The notes under the pieces: generated by a model
Databases searched by the model: none
What the model was told of the DNA's origin: nothing
What the model saw: the letters and a program-made list of their open reading frames with translations, nothing else
Translations under genes and position numbers: made by a program
Shown here: positions 1 through 8,394 of the stretch, piece by piece
Numbering within the stretch: position 1 is the stretch's first letter
Layout: the number at the start of each line of letters is the position of its first letter
DNA from: an uncultured Clostridia bacterium
GTDB taxonomy: Bacteria; Bacillota; Clostridia; Christensenellales; UBA3700
DNA length: 44,678 nucleotides
Direction of reading: 5' to 3'
NCBI GenBank assembly: GCA_947176265.1
Contig: CAMWQA010000005.1
Span: 1-44,678 of the forward strand

Positions 1-95
1 TTTGAAAAATTATGCCTTTTCACAGGCAGTCAGTAAAAGTATACTTTTTTTGGAATTGTGAAAATTTTACGTTAAAACAGCTAATTTACGGCAAT

Positions 96-131
96 AAAAA
101 AGCCAATCGGTAACTTTCGATTGGCTTTTTT
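96..131. terminator. Bidirectional intrinsic terminator
   Basis: Near-perfect inverted repeat: A-run plus GCCAATCG at 96-109, an 8-nt loop, then CGATTGGC at 118-125 followed by a T-run. The A-run on the left arm becomes a T-run on the minus strand, so it can stop transcription from an upstream plus-strand gene and from the alpha-mannosidase gene. Confidence 0.8.
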
Positions 132-145
132 TGATTTTAAAATAG

Positions 146-177
146 GATTGAGATTTCTCCACTACGATCTAAATGAC
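146..177. repeat. Dispersed repeat module S, copy 1
   Basis: A 32-bp module starting GATTGAGATTTCTCCACT and ending AAATGAC. It closely matches 36361-36392 and resembles 36531-36573 and 39421-39448. All copies are intergenic. The middle differs slightly from copy 2 (ACGATCTA versus GCGGTCGA). Confidence 0.75.
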
Positions 178-198
178 ATTATCAATGGCGCAGCCCAT

Positions 199-270
199 CG
201 CCCTGAGCGAAACGTAGTGAAGTCGAATGGGTCTCAACAGATTAGATTCTTCGACTGCGCTCAGAATGAC
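199..270. repeat. Dispersed repeat module R, copy 1
   Basis: A 72-bp module beginning CGCCCTGAGCGAAACG and ending CTCAGAATGAC. It matches 36281-36352 with only about four substitutions by eye. The ends form an imperfect inverted repeat (TGAGCG...AGTCGAA against TTCGACTGCGCTCA), so it can fold back. It is non-coding and lies 3' of the alpha-mannosidase gene. Confidence 0.85.
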
Positions 271-280
271 AATAACACAA

Positions 281-306
281 CTTCCGTCACTTCGTGACAC
301 CTTCCC
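281..306. repeat. Partial dispersed repeat module T
   Basis: A short piece reading CTTCCGTCACTTCGTGACAC then CTTCCC. It resembles the start of the longer GC-rich element at about 39460-39618 (CTTCCGCTACTTCGCAGCGC then CTTCCC). It contains a small GTCAC/GTGAC hairpin. It lies directly after R, as module S3 precedes T at the other locus. Confidence 0.4.
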
Positions 307-344
307 ATATTATTGCCGTGTAAAATTTCGACAGCCCCATATTG

Positions 345-3290
345 TCAAAGGTAAAAAATAATTGTTTTCACTTCGTACTTGCCAAAGTCAAAGCCGTCGC
401 TATCCACTGCTTTGAGGTCGTCCTCTATCATATTGCTCTCGTATACCTTTTTGCAATGGAACTTTGCATTGATTGTCGCGTGGCAGTCTTTGCCGTTACG
501 CTCATATATTCTTGCTACTATACCCTTGCCGTCTTCGCTGACTTTGACGGTCTCCAAGATTACGTCGCCGTCAATGTCAAAGAGGTTGTCAAGGCTTGGC
601 ATTTCTTCTTTAACAATAAGCGGATTGTTGAGCATATAACCGCGCTTGACAACGTCGCTGTCCTGCCACTTGCCCTCGTGCGGATAGAATACGTAGGTAA
701 ATTTATGTTCGCCCATATCGCATTCTGGGTCGGGATTTTTTGGCGAACGCAAGAGGTTGAGCGACAAAAGTCCGTCTTTTGCTCTATGTCCGTACTTGCA
801 ATTATTGAGAAGCGCAACTCCGTAATCTCCATCGTCGACGTTGATAAACTTGTGCGCGCAAATCTCAAACTGCGCTTTGCGAACGGAAGTATCCTCTAAC
901 GTTGACCTGTCAAAGTTGCCGAATTGAATATCGCAGTTGACTGTGTCTGAATATACGCTCGGACGGAAGTCGGCGCGCAACATCTTGTAAGATTCTCTCC
1001 AATCTACCGTCGTGTCGAATACCACCGCGCTGTCGCCCTTTGTCAAAGTGACTTTTTGAATAACCGTACTGTCTTTAAAGGTGTAGATATTCTCCATTAT
1101 TACGCTGACGCCGTCGATATACGACTTGTGGCTGTCAAGTTTGAACTGCCATTTGCGCATACCCGTATACTTTATATTTATGTCCCATGCGTTGTAATAC
1201 ATTTTGGGGTCGGAATATACCGTGAGTTTGTTGAGGTAGTCTCCGCAAAGTTCTTTGTTGTTGACCAAGTCGACGAGAGAATCGATAGTTCCGTCTTTAG
1301 CAAAATGAACTTTGACTTTGTCGTTTTGAATAAAGTCTCTTCCGCGCGACAAGCCCTCTCTATCGTCGCCGCTTATACCCATAAGTAAAGCCGACGAATA
1401 CGCCTTGACGTTTGCTTTATACCATCGTTCGTCCACTTTGACGTACTCTTCTCTGTCAAAGGAAGTGGGATTGACTACTCCCAAGCCTCCGCTTGTCGTC
1501 AAAATCTGCAAAAGCTCGTCGATATATCCGCCCACCTGCTCGTACATTTCTTTATATCTTGCAACCGATTCGGTATACACTCTGTTGATAGACGAACCGG
1601 GGATAATGTCGTGGAATTGATACAACAACACTTCTTTCCATATACTCTCTAGGTTAGGACAGTCGTACTTGACTCCCTTGACTTTGGCTGCCGCCATAAG
1701 CCACTCGAGCGTATGCAAAGACTGCTCCATAAGTCTGTTGTAAAGTTTGTTGTTGGATTGCGAAGTGTAGGTGCCTTGATGTTTCTCAAGATACAACTCT
1801 CCGTCATAAGTGGGCATTACTTCTATGTATTCGCTCTTCAAATCGTCAAAAAGTTGCTGCGCAGGTCGGCGAACTATCTTGCACATACCCTTTTCGTTGA
1901 CTTGCCTCTCAAGCATTTGGAGGTGCGCTTCGCCCGGACCGCCGCCGCCGTCGCCTATACCGTAGATAAGCAAAGCCTTGTCGATTTGATCGCCTTGCGG
2001 ATTACCGTTGTCCGACTTGGTAATAGCCATCGGAGAAGCCGTGGAATTGTAATTGCCTTGAGGCGCTAAGTGCGAAAGTATCTCGCTGCCGTCGATGCCC
2101 TTCCACAAAAATGTCTTGTACGGGAATTTATTGACGGTATTCCAAGAAAGCTTTATCGTCATAAAATAATCTCTTCCGCATTTCTTCATTATCTGCGGCA
2201 ACGACGCGGGATAGCCGAACACGTCGGGAAGCCATACCATCTTGCATTGCTTTCCAAACTCGTCCTTAAAGAATTTCTCGCCGTATAAAAACTGTCTTAT
2301 TATGCTTTCGCCGCTCGGGATATTGCAATCGTTTTCCGTCCACATACCGCCTTGCAATTCTATTCTGCCGTCGGCGACTGCCTTTTTAACTCTCTCAAAC
2401 AACTCTGGTTCTTCTTGCTTAATCCAATCAAAGAGCTGAGCCTGCGACGCTCCGAATATGTAATTAGGATATTTGTCGATATTATTTAGCGCAGTTGCAA
2501 AGGTACGCGTGCCTTTGCGTTTTGTCTCTCTTACCGGCCAAAGCCAAGCGAGGTCAATGTGCGCGTGTCCTATTGCGGTATACTCCGTCGCCTTGTCGTC
2601 AATTGGAGTTGTGATTATCTTGCTCAAGTATTCGTGAGCCTCTACCATGCTCTTTTTTGCAAGTTTATAAGATTGGTTGAGAGCTTTGTCTATCTCTTTA
2701 AGTCTTTCTTCCGTCAAATGCTTATTCTTGCCGTAAGTGAGCATGACCATAACTAGTTGTAGATAGTCGTAATAATACGTCAACGCTTGTTCGTCGCAAG
2801 TAGCCAAGTCCTTGCGCATAAGTTTGACTTTGACTCCGCTCTTGTTACGCTTGCCGTTGAAACCGCTGTCAACGAGGAGTTCAACTTGCTCTCCGCCCTC
2901 TGCGGGATTGAATAAGTCTACGGCTTGCTTGCCTTTGACTGACTGAACCAGGTCAATGCCGTCAAGCACTTGAGTGATACCCTGTCTGGGCTGTCCGTCG
3001 ATATATACCAAGCCTTCGCCCTGTATATTTATTAACGCTACGACTTTCTTTCCCTTACACTCTTCAGGTACTTGTCCTTTGAATTTAAACCAAGCGCAGT
3101 CAAAATCGCTACCCCAAATCATGCCGTTTTTAAACGGAGAAAAATTAGCCTTGTCAAGCATACTCTTTGGGATAGGCTCTTTGCTCAAAGCCGCTTCGCA
3201 AGATAAATGCCCTACGACCTTGTATATCTTTTTTCTAATAGCAAGCAATCTTGCCACGTGCTGGGGATAAAGCGCAATTCTCTCTACCAT
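345..3290 (-). CDS. Alpha-mannosidase, glycoside hydrolase family 38
   Basis: A 981-residue retaining alpha-mannosidase that removes alpha-linked mannose from glycans, probably in the cytoplasm since no signal peptide is seen. The GH38 catalytic domain shows the zinc-binding GHAHIDLAWLW motif near residue 243 and the nucleophile region WLPDVFGY near residue 355 (the Asp is the expected nucleophile). The GGMWTENDCNIPSGES segment between them is also typical. The C-terminal half is the beta-rich GH38 C-terminal region. The length fits the large bacterial subfamily. The ATG at 3290 has an AAGGTG ribosome site, and a near-consensus promoter lies upstream. It is monocistronic, and the bidirectional terminator at 96-131 is the likely stop signal. 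No sugar transporter sits next to it. Confidence 0.95.
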   Translation of the reverse strand: MVERIALYPQHVARLLAIRKKIYKVVGHLSCEAALSKEPIPKSMLDKANFSPFKNGMIWGSDFDCAWFKFKGQVPEECKGKKVVALINIQGEGLVYIDGQPRQGITQVLDGIDLVQSVKGKQAVDLFNPAEGGEQVELLVDSGFNGKRNKSGVKVKLMRKDLATCDEQALTYYYDYLQLVMVMLTYGKNKHLTEERLKEIDKALNQSYKLAKKSMVEAHEYLSKIITTPIDDKATEYTAIGHAHIDLAWLWPVRETKRKGTRTFATALNNIDKYPNYIFGASQAQLFDWIKQEEPELFERVKKAVADGRIELQGGMWTENDCNIPSGESIIRQFLYGEKFFKDEFGKQCKMVWLPDVFGYPASLPQIMKKCGRDYFMTIKLSWNTVNKFPYKTFLWKGIDGSEILSHLAPQGNYNSTASPMAITKSDNGNPQGDQIDKALLIYGIGDGGGGPGEAHLQMLERQVNEKGMCKIVRRPAQQLFDDLKSEYIEVMPTYDGELYLEKHQGTYTSQSNNKLYNRLMEQSLHTLEWLMAAAKVKGVKYDCPNLESIWKEVLLYQFHDIIPGSSINRVYTESVARYKEMYEQVGGYIDELLQILTTSGGLGVVNPTSFDREEYVKVDERWYKANVKAYSSALLMGISGDDREGLSRGRDFIQNDKVKVHFAKDGTIDSLVDLVNNKELCGDYLNKLTVYSDPKMYYNAWDINIKYTGMRKWQFKLDSHKSYIDGVSVIMENIYTFKDSTVIQKVTLTKGDSAVVFDTTVDWRESYKMLRADFRPSVYSDTVNCDIQFGNFDRSTLEDTSVRKAQFEICAHKFINVDDGDYGVALLNNCKYGHRAKDGLLSLNLLRSPKNPDPECDMGEHKFTYVFYPHEGKWQDSDVVKRGYMLNNPLIVKEEMPSLDNLFDIDGDVILETVKVSEDGKGIVARIYERNGKDCHATINAKFHCKKVYESNMIEDDLKAVDSDGFDFGKYEVKTIIFYL

Positions 3291-3357
3291 AATACACCTT
3301 TGCTATCAATAATACTTATATAATATTGATAAAATATTTATATATAATACTATAATA

Positions 3358-3386
3358 ATTATAACTACTTTTTAACTCTATGTCAA
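3358..3386 (-). promoter_or_regulatory. Promoter of alpha-mannosidase gene
   Basis: On the minus strand, -35 TTGACA (3381-3386), a 17-bp spacer and -10 TATAAT (3358-3363). This is a perfect sigma-70/A consensus and points at the alpha-mannosidase gene across a very AT-rich leader of about 67 nt. Confidence 0.8.
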
Positions 3387-3445
3387 TGGTAAACGTCGCA
3401 GGATTGACATTCCCTATTTCGTCCATAATTTACAAAAAAAAGATA

Positions 3446-3474
3446 TTGACATTTGCCTTACTTGCTTTTATACT
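3446..3474 (+). promoter_or_regulatory. Promoter of lipoprotein gene
   Basis: -35 TTGACA (3446-3451), 17-bp spacer, -10 TATACT (3469-3474). It is divergent from the alpha-mannosidase promoter and lies 32 nt before the lipoprotein start codon. Confidence 0.8.
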
Positions 3475-3506
3475 GATAATATAAAATGTGATAAAGGGAG
3501 ATATTT

Positions 3507-4508
3507 ATGAAAAAATTTTTATCCGTTACTTTAATTTTGGCGCTTGCTTTGACGCTGTGTCTCAGCTTCGCCGCTTGCAAAGGTCAAGAAGTAGATACCG
3601 TTCAAATTGATTACTCAACGGTACTTCCCGACTATCTCAAATATCCGGACGAAGCTAATATTGCGTCAATGAACAAAGTCGAGAGAAACGTGGCTGATAT
3701 TTACGCAGACAGTTCGCTCACGGACGCAGAAAAAGTCGCTCAAATGATGGCAAGAGCTACTAAAAATGAAATCGAATGCGCATACTTTGCATATTTCATT
3801 GACAGAATCGGCGAAACCAAAATGAACAGCAATCACGGTCAGCTCATCTACCAAAGATTGAGAAGACAAAGCGATACGCTTAAAGACGACACGACTATTA
3901 AACTTCCCGTCAATCACAACTTTGACGCTATTGCTTCAAGAACTCTTACCGACGCTAAAATCAGATACGTCAAGGACGGAAAGTATTATAAGATAACAAA
4001 CAAAAGCGGAATAATCTACGACGACAAAACCGGTCTTTTGACAGTCGACAATTGGAAGAGAACTTCACCATGGGGCGAAGATCAAAGCGCAAAAAGCTCT
4101 AGAAGCGATGAGGAAGCTAGAAAAACCTGCATCAACTGGAACGCTAAAAATATCGTCGACAGCAAAAAAACTGTGAAGATTGACGAAAAAACCGACGATA
4201 ACGGCAACGCATATTACGAATTGGTATTCTCCGTTGACGTCAAAGTTGCAAACGCCGACGGCGCAACGATAAAAATGTTGGAAAACGACAACGGCGGAAG
4301 CGGTATGAAATATCAATATTGCGACTTCGTAGTTCAAATATGGAAAGTAGGTCTTGCAAAATACTATGACGTAAAAGAAAGCTGGAGCGGTAAAATCGTA
4401 GCGTACAGCGGCGCAGCTCAATGCGAATCTAAAATAGTATTCAGCTACTCCGAGGACGACCTCAAAGACACTGGTACTAACGCTATATATCAAAAGATTA
4501 AAAAGTAA
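3507..4508 (+). CDS. Lipoprotein of unknown function
   Basis: A 333-residue protein with a clear lipoprotein signal: MKKF start, a hydrophobic stretch to residue 22 and lipobox SFAAC with Cys24 as the expected lipidated residue. After removal it would be tethered to the outer face of the membrane. The mature part is polar, with a helical-looking first third (about 50-110) and a probable beta-rich remainder, and gives no recognisable family. The ATG at 3507 has AAAGGGAG upstream. It is monocistronic between its own promoter and the terminator at 4531-4565. It could be a binding or structural surface protein, but nothing here decides that. Confidence 0.85.
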   Translation: MKKFLSVTLILALALTLCLSFAACKGQEVDTVQIDYSTVLPDYLKYPDEANIASMNKVERNVADIYADSSLTDAEKVAQMMARATKNEIECAYFAYFIDRIGETKMNSNHGQLIYQRLRRQSDTLKDDTTIKLPVNHNFDAIASRTLTDAKIRYVKDGKYYKITNKSGIIYDDKTGLLTVDNWKRTSPWGEDQSAKSSRSDEEARKTCINWNAKNIVDSKKTVKIDEKTDDNGNAYYELVFSVDVKVANADGATIKMLENDNGGSGMKYQYCDFVVQIWKVGLAKYYDVKESWSGKIVAYSGAAQCESKIVFSYSEDDLKDTGTNAIYQKIKK

Positions 4509-4530
4509 AATAAAAGCGTAGCAGTTAAAT

Positions 4531-4565
4531 AAATGCGGTATACAAATAAGTATACCGCATTTTTA
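4531..4565. terminator. Terminator between lipoprotein gene and NAD synthetase gene
   Basis: A perfect 13-bp inverted repeat: AAATGCGGTATAC at 4531-4543, 6-nt loop, GTATACCGCATTT at 4550-4562, followed by a T-run on the plus strand. The minus strand also continues into a U-rich stretch, so it probably serves both convergent genes. Confidence 0.9.
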
Positions 4566-4588
4566 GTTATCATATATAATTTAATCGG

Positions 4589-6493
4589 TCAAAGATTCTC
4601 CAATTCTTTAAGCCACAAATTTGCGCTTGCATCGCTGGGCATTCTCCAATCCCCTCTCGGCGAAAGAGTTACGCTACCCACTTTGGGTCCGTCAGGCAAA
4701 CAAGAGCGTTTGAACTGCTGAGCAAAAAATCTCTTGTAGAAATTCTTAAGCCATTTGAGAATGGTTTCTTTATCATACTTACCTGCAAAGGTATCAAGCG
4801 CAATTCTATACACCTTTTTGGGAGAATAGCTCCAACGAATGATATAGTATAAGAAGAAATCGTGCAACTCGTACGGCCCGACTAAGCTCTCCGTCTGTTG
4901 GGATATTTCTTCGCCCTTTGACGGCAACAACTCGGGACTTACGGGAGTGTCGAGAATATCTATGAGCGCCTTGCGTACCTCTATTCTGTCGCAAGTGTCG
5001 GCGTAATATTTGACTAAATATCTTACCAAAGTCTTTGGTATTGAGCCGTTGACTCCGTACATAGACATGTGGTCGCCGTTGTATGTCGCCCAACCAAGAG
5101 CAAGTTCCGACAAATCGCCCGTGCCTACTACAAGACCGTTTTCCTTATTGGCAATATCCATAAGCACTTGCGTACGTTCTCTCGCCTGCGCATTCTCAAA
5201 AGTCACGTCCAACTTGTCTTTCGACTGCTCTATATCCGCAAAGTGACTCTCAACCGTCTTGGATATGTTTACGCTTTTGAAGTCCACGCCCAAGCCGTTA
5301 GCCAAAATCTCTGCGTTTGACTTGGTTCTGCTAGTCGTTCCAAAGCACGGCATTGTCACTGCCAAAATACTCTTTCTGTCCATCTCGAGGCAATCTGCCG
5401 CCTTTACCATTACAAGCAAAGCAAGCGCGCTGTCAAGTCCGCCCGACAAGCCTACCACTACCTTTTTTGCATTCGTATGCTGCAAACGTTTTTTCAAGCC
5501 CATAGCTTGCATTTTGAGTATGAGTTCGCATCTCTCGTTGCGTTTTTCTTCATCGCTAGGAACGAACGGAGTTGGAGAAAACTTCCTCGTCAGTTTGTTT
5601 TGCTTGAGCTCCTGTCCAAAGCATACCGCCATCAAATCCTCTCTCGCTTTAAAGGTATTGACGCGTCTTTTTTCATACGCGATACGCTTTACGTCTATAT
5701 CAGTATAAATAATACCGTTTTCAAAAAGTCGGCTTTCTTCAAGTATATTACCGCATTCGGCAATCAAGTTATGTCCTGCAAAAACCATATCCGTAGTGGA
5801 CTCTCCCTCTCCTGCGCTTGCGTAGATATATCCGCAATTGAGTTTGCCCGACTGCGCCGTAACAAGAGTCTTTCTGTACTCGGCTTTGCCCACTACCTCG
5901 TCGCTAGCGGAAATATTGACGATAATATTTGCTCCGTTTTCGCTCAAAGCTATCGACGGAGAATTAGCTACCCACACATCCTCGCAAATCTCAATTCCAA
6001 AAGTATACTCTTTTTCATTTTCATTGACGAATACCATTTGTCCGAACGGCGCAGGTCTGCCGGCGACTTCTATCTCGTAAAGGTCGCTATCATTCCCGCC
6101 AGTGAAATATCTCGCCTCGTAAAATTCCGCATAGTTGGGTATATTCTCTTTTGGTACGACGCCAAGTATCACGCCCTTATATATTGCCAAAGCGCAATTA
6201 AACAACTTTCCGCCGTTGCGAAGCGGCGCGCCTATTACAACTGCGACGTCAGTCTTTGACGTATTCTTGAGTATATAGTCTATTGCGTCTTCCACGCCGT
6301 CTAAAAGCGTATCGTGCAAAAGCAGATCGCCGCAAGTATATCCGCATACGCAAAGCTCCGGCAATGCGAGCAGCTTAATACCAAGCTTGTCCGCCTTGCC
6401 TACAGCCTCGACTATAGCCCTTGCATTCTTGTCAGTGTCGCCTACAATCACGTCAATCGACGCGCATCCGCATTTAATAAAGCCGTCTTTCAT
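4589..6493 (-). CDS. nadE: Glutamine-dependent NAD(+) synthetase
   Basis: A 634-residue two-domain enzyme making NAD from deamido-NAD, ATP and glutamine in the last step of NAD biosynthesis (cytoplasm). The N-terminal nitrilase-fold glutaminase has the expected triad regions: LPELCVCGY with Glu46, the VVPKENIPNY Lys, and IEICEDVW with the catalytic Cys. The C-terminal synthetase domain has the ATP-pyrophosphatase loop GLSGGLDSA near residue 353, and GTGDLSELALGWATYNGD further on. The length fits the glutamine-using form. ATG at 6493 is preceded by AAGGA. The gene stands alone, divergent from the ABC exporter, with its own promoter at 6591-6619. Confidence 0.97.
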   Translation of the reverse strand: MKDGFIKCGCASIDVIVGDTDKNARAIVEAVGKADKLGIKLLALPELCVCGYTCGDLLLHDTLLDGVEDAIDYILKNTSKTDVAVVIGAPLRNGGKLFNCALAIYKGVILGVVPKENIPNYAEFYEARYFTGGNDSDLYEIEVAGRPAPFGQMVFVNENEKEYTFGIEICEDVWVANSPSIALSENGANIIVNISASDEVVGKAEYRKTLVTAQSGKLNCGYIYASAGEGESTTDMVFAGHNLIAECGNILEESRLFENGIIYTDIDVKRIAYEKRRVNTFKAREDLMAVCFGQELKQNKLTRKFSPTPFVPSDEEKRNERCELILKMQAMGLKKRLQHTNAKKVVVGLSGGLDSALALLVMVKAADCLEMDRKSILAVTMPCFGTTSRTKSNAEILANGLGVDFKSVNISKTVESHFADIEQSKDKLDVTFENAQARERTQVLMDIANKENGLVVGTGDLSELALGWATYNGDHMSMYGVNGSIPKTLVRYLVKYYADTCDRIEVRKALIDILDTPVSPELLPSKGEEISQQTESLVGPYELHDFFLYYIIRWSYSPKKVYRIALDTFAGKYDKETILKWLKNFYKRFFAQQFKRSCLPDGPKVGSVTLSPRGDWRMPSDASANLWLKELENL

Positions 6494-6561
6494 TTCTCTT
6501 ATTTCCTTATATCGTATTTTATGTTTGACACACTATTATTTATTGAATTATGCTCCAACGG

Positions 6562-6590
6562 TTGCATTATTATCGTTTGCATTATATAAT
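6562..6590 (+). promoter_or_regulatory. Promoter of ABC exporter operon
   Basis: TTGCAT (6562-6567), 17-bp spacer, TATAAT (6585-6590). The -10 is perfect and the -35 partial. It abuts the divergent nadE promoter, and other AT-rich choices exist nearby. Confidence 0.5.
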
Positions 6591-6619
6591 ATTTTATAAT
6601 AATTTTAGAAGATAGTCAA
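6591..6619 (-). promoter_or_regulatory. Promoter of nadE
   Basis: Minus strand: TTGACT (6614-6619), 17-bp spacer, TAAAAT (6591-6596). It implies a leader of about 90 nt before the nadE ATG. Confidence 0.55.
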
Positions 6620-6636
6620 TAAAGGAATGGTATTTT

Positions 6637-8394
6637 ATGTCAAATCTTTATCCGTACTTAAAAAAGTATAAAAAACATTTGATATTAGGTCCAATATTTA
6701 AACTCTTGGAAGCTATATTCGAGCTTATCGTCCCCTACGTAATGGCTCAACTTATCGACAAGGGTATCAACGGCAATAACAAGACGTATATTTTGCAAAT
6801 GGGCGGAGTGCTGGTCCTGCTTGCCGTGGTTGGTTTGGCTTCCGCGCTCTTTTGTCAATACGTTGCTTCAAGATGCTCGCAAGGCTTTGGCACTGAACTT
6901 CGCAACGCGCTATTTTATCATATCAACACCCTTTCTATGAGCAACAGCGACCAATTCGGCGTGTCTTCTATGGTAACGCGATTTAACAGCGATATAAATC
7001 AAGTTCAACTTGGCGTAGCGATGCTCATTCGTCTTGCCATTCGCGCGCCTTTCCTCGTAATCGGCGCAACGGTGTCGGCAATCATACTCAAGCCGTCAAT
7101 GTGTTGGATTTTCTTAATTGCAGCTCCCCTCGTGGCTTTGGTATTGTGGCTGATTATGTCAAAAACTTTGCCGGTATATACAAAAAATCAAAAGAAACTC
7201 GACAAGATTACTGGGATAGCCCGAGAAGATCTCAACGGCATGAGAGTCGTAAGAGCATTTACCGAACAGGACAGAGAACAAAAACGTTTTGAGGACTCCA
7301 CGCAAGATTATGCAAAAAGCGTAATTGCAATAGGTCGCGTGTCGGCCCTTCTCAACCCCCTTTCATTCGTCATTATCAATATGGCTATCGTCGGACTGCT
7401 CTATTTCGGCGGAACTAAGATTAATGCGGGAGATCTCACTCAAGGAGAATTAATTGCCTTTATCAACTATATGATGCAAATATCTTTGGCTCTCGTCGTG
7501 CTTGCCAACGTGACCGTACTTTTCTCAAAGTCGTACGCGTCGGCAAAACGCGTAAGCGAATTGCTTACCACTAAGCCTGCAATTACCGACGAAGGCAACG
7601 AACAAGTGACGGCAGTCGAAGGCGCGCCCGCGATATCTTTCAAAGAAGTGAATTTTGCATACGGCAACGGCTCGCCTGCTCTCAAAAACCTTTCAATCGA
7701 TATACAAAAAGGACAGACGGTGGGCATAATCGGCGGCACTGGCAGCGGTAAGTCTACCCTTATCAATCTCCTGCCAAGATTCTACGACGTGACGCAAGGA
7801 ATACTTGAAATCGACGGCGTCGATATAAAGAAATATCCGCTCAAGCAACTGCGCGGAAAGATTGGACTCGTGCCTCAACAGGCAATGCTATTCAGCGGAA
7901 CTATACGCTCGAATATGCAATGGAAGAAAAAGGACGCAACCGACGAGGAGATAATATCTGCCTTAAAGACTGCGCAAGCGTACGATTTCGTAATGCAAAA
8001 AAGCGAAGGGCTTGACGCTCCGGTACAGCAAAAGGGGCGCAACTTCTCGGGCGGTCAAAGGCAAAGGCTGTCAATCGCAAGAGCGCTGGTGGGCAATCCC
8101 CAAATTGTCATACTTGACGACAGTATGAGCGCGTTGGACTTTGCTACCGACCTTGCTTTGAGAAAAGCTCTCAATCAAGACCTACCAAAGGATACGACCA
8201 AAATTATCATATCTCAACGCGCGACTTCCATCAAGAACGCAGACAAAATCATCGTGCTTGACAAAGGCAACGTCGTAGGAATAGATACCCACGACAACCT
8301 GCTCAAGACTTGCGAAGTATATCGCGAAATTTGCGACTCACAACAAAAAAGCCCCAACGAATTGCAGGCGGAGGAGGTAAAAGATGAAGACTAA
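6637..8394 (+). CDS. Heterodimeric ABC exporter, degenerate-site half (permease-ATPase)
   Basis: A 585-residue half-transporter: a six-helix exporter membrane domain (about 1-310), then an ATPase domain with Walker A GGTGSGKST near residue 367 and signature FSGGQRQR. The residue after the Walker B Asp494 is Asp495 where the catalytic Glu is expected, and the H-loop His is replaced by Gln527 (SQRATS). This is the known pattern of the subunit that builds the non-hydrolysing site in BmrCD/LmrCD/TM287-288-type exporters. The start has AAAGGA upstream. The stop overlaps the next gene by 11 nt, so the two are co-translated. It probably exports drugs, lipids or peptides; the substrate is unknown. 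Confidence 0.93.
   Translation: MSNLYPYLKKYKKHLILGPIFKLLEAIFELIVPYVMAQLIDKGINGNNKTYILQMGGVLVLLAVVGLASALFCQYVASRCSQGFGTELRNALFYHINTLSMSNSDQFGVSSMVTRFNSDINQVQLGVAMLIRLAIRAPFLVIGATVSAIILKPSMCWIFLIAAPLVALVLWLIMSKTLPVYTKNQKKLDKITGIAREDLNGMRVVRAFTEQDREQKRFEDSTQDYAKSVIAIGRVSALLNPLSFVIINMAIVGLLYFGGTKINAGDLTQGELIAFINYMMQISLALVVLANVTVLFSKSYASAKRVSELLTTKPAITDEGNEQVTAVEGAPAISFKEVNFAYGNGSPALKNLSIDIQKGQTVGIIGGTGSGKSTLINLLPRFYDVTQGILEIDGVDIKKYPLKQLRGKIGLVPQQAMLFSGTIRSNMQWKKKDATDEEIISALKTAQAYDFVMQKSEGLDAPVQQKGRNFSGGQRQRLSIARALVGNPQIVILDDSMSALDFATDLALRKALNQDLPKDTTKIIISQRATSIKNADKIIVLDKGNVVGIDTHDNLLKTCEVYREICDSQQKSPNELQAEEVKDED

Larger units (their letters stand above)
1..344. other. Left-edge intergenic region
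   Basis: No complete gene is visible. Two plus-strand frames are open from the window edge (stops at about 34-36 and 59-61), so the last codons of a plus-strand gene could lie here, but they are too few to identify. The rest holds a bidirectional hairpin terminator (96-131) and three pieces of dispersed repeat (146-177, 199-270, 281-306), ending just before the stop codon of the minus-strand alpha-mannosidase. Confidence 0.6.

Noticed and set aside
35..48. Palindrome AAAAGTATACTTTT
   Set aside because: It has no loop and a weak AT stem; it is not convincing as a terminator, and the strong hairpin at 96-131 is nearby.
5477..6259. A 260-codon plus-strand open frame opposite nadE
   Set aside because: nadE on the minus strand has unmistakable domains along this stretch. 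The opposite frame encodes no recognisable protein and has no ribosome site; it is a codon-usage shadow.
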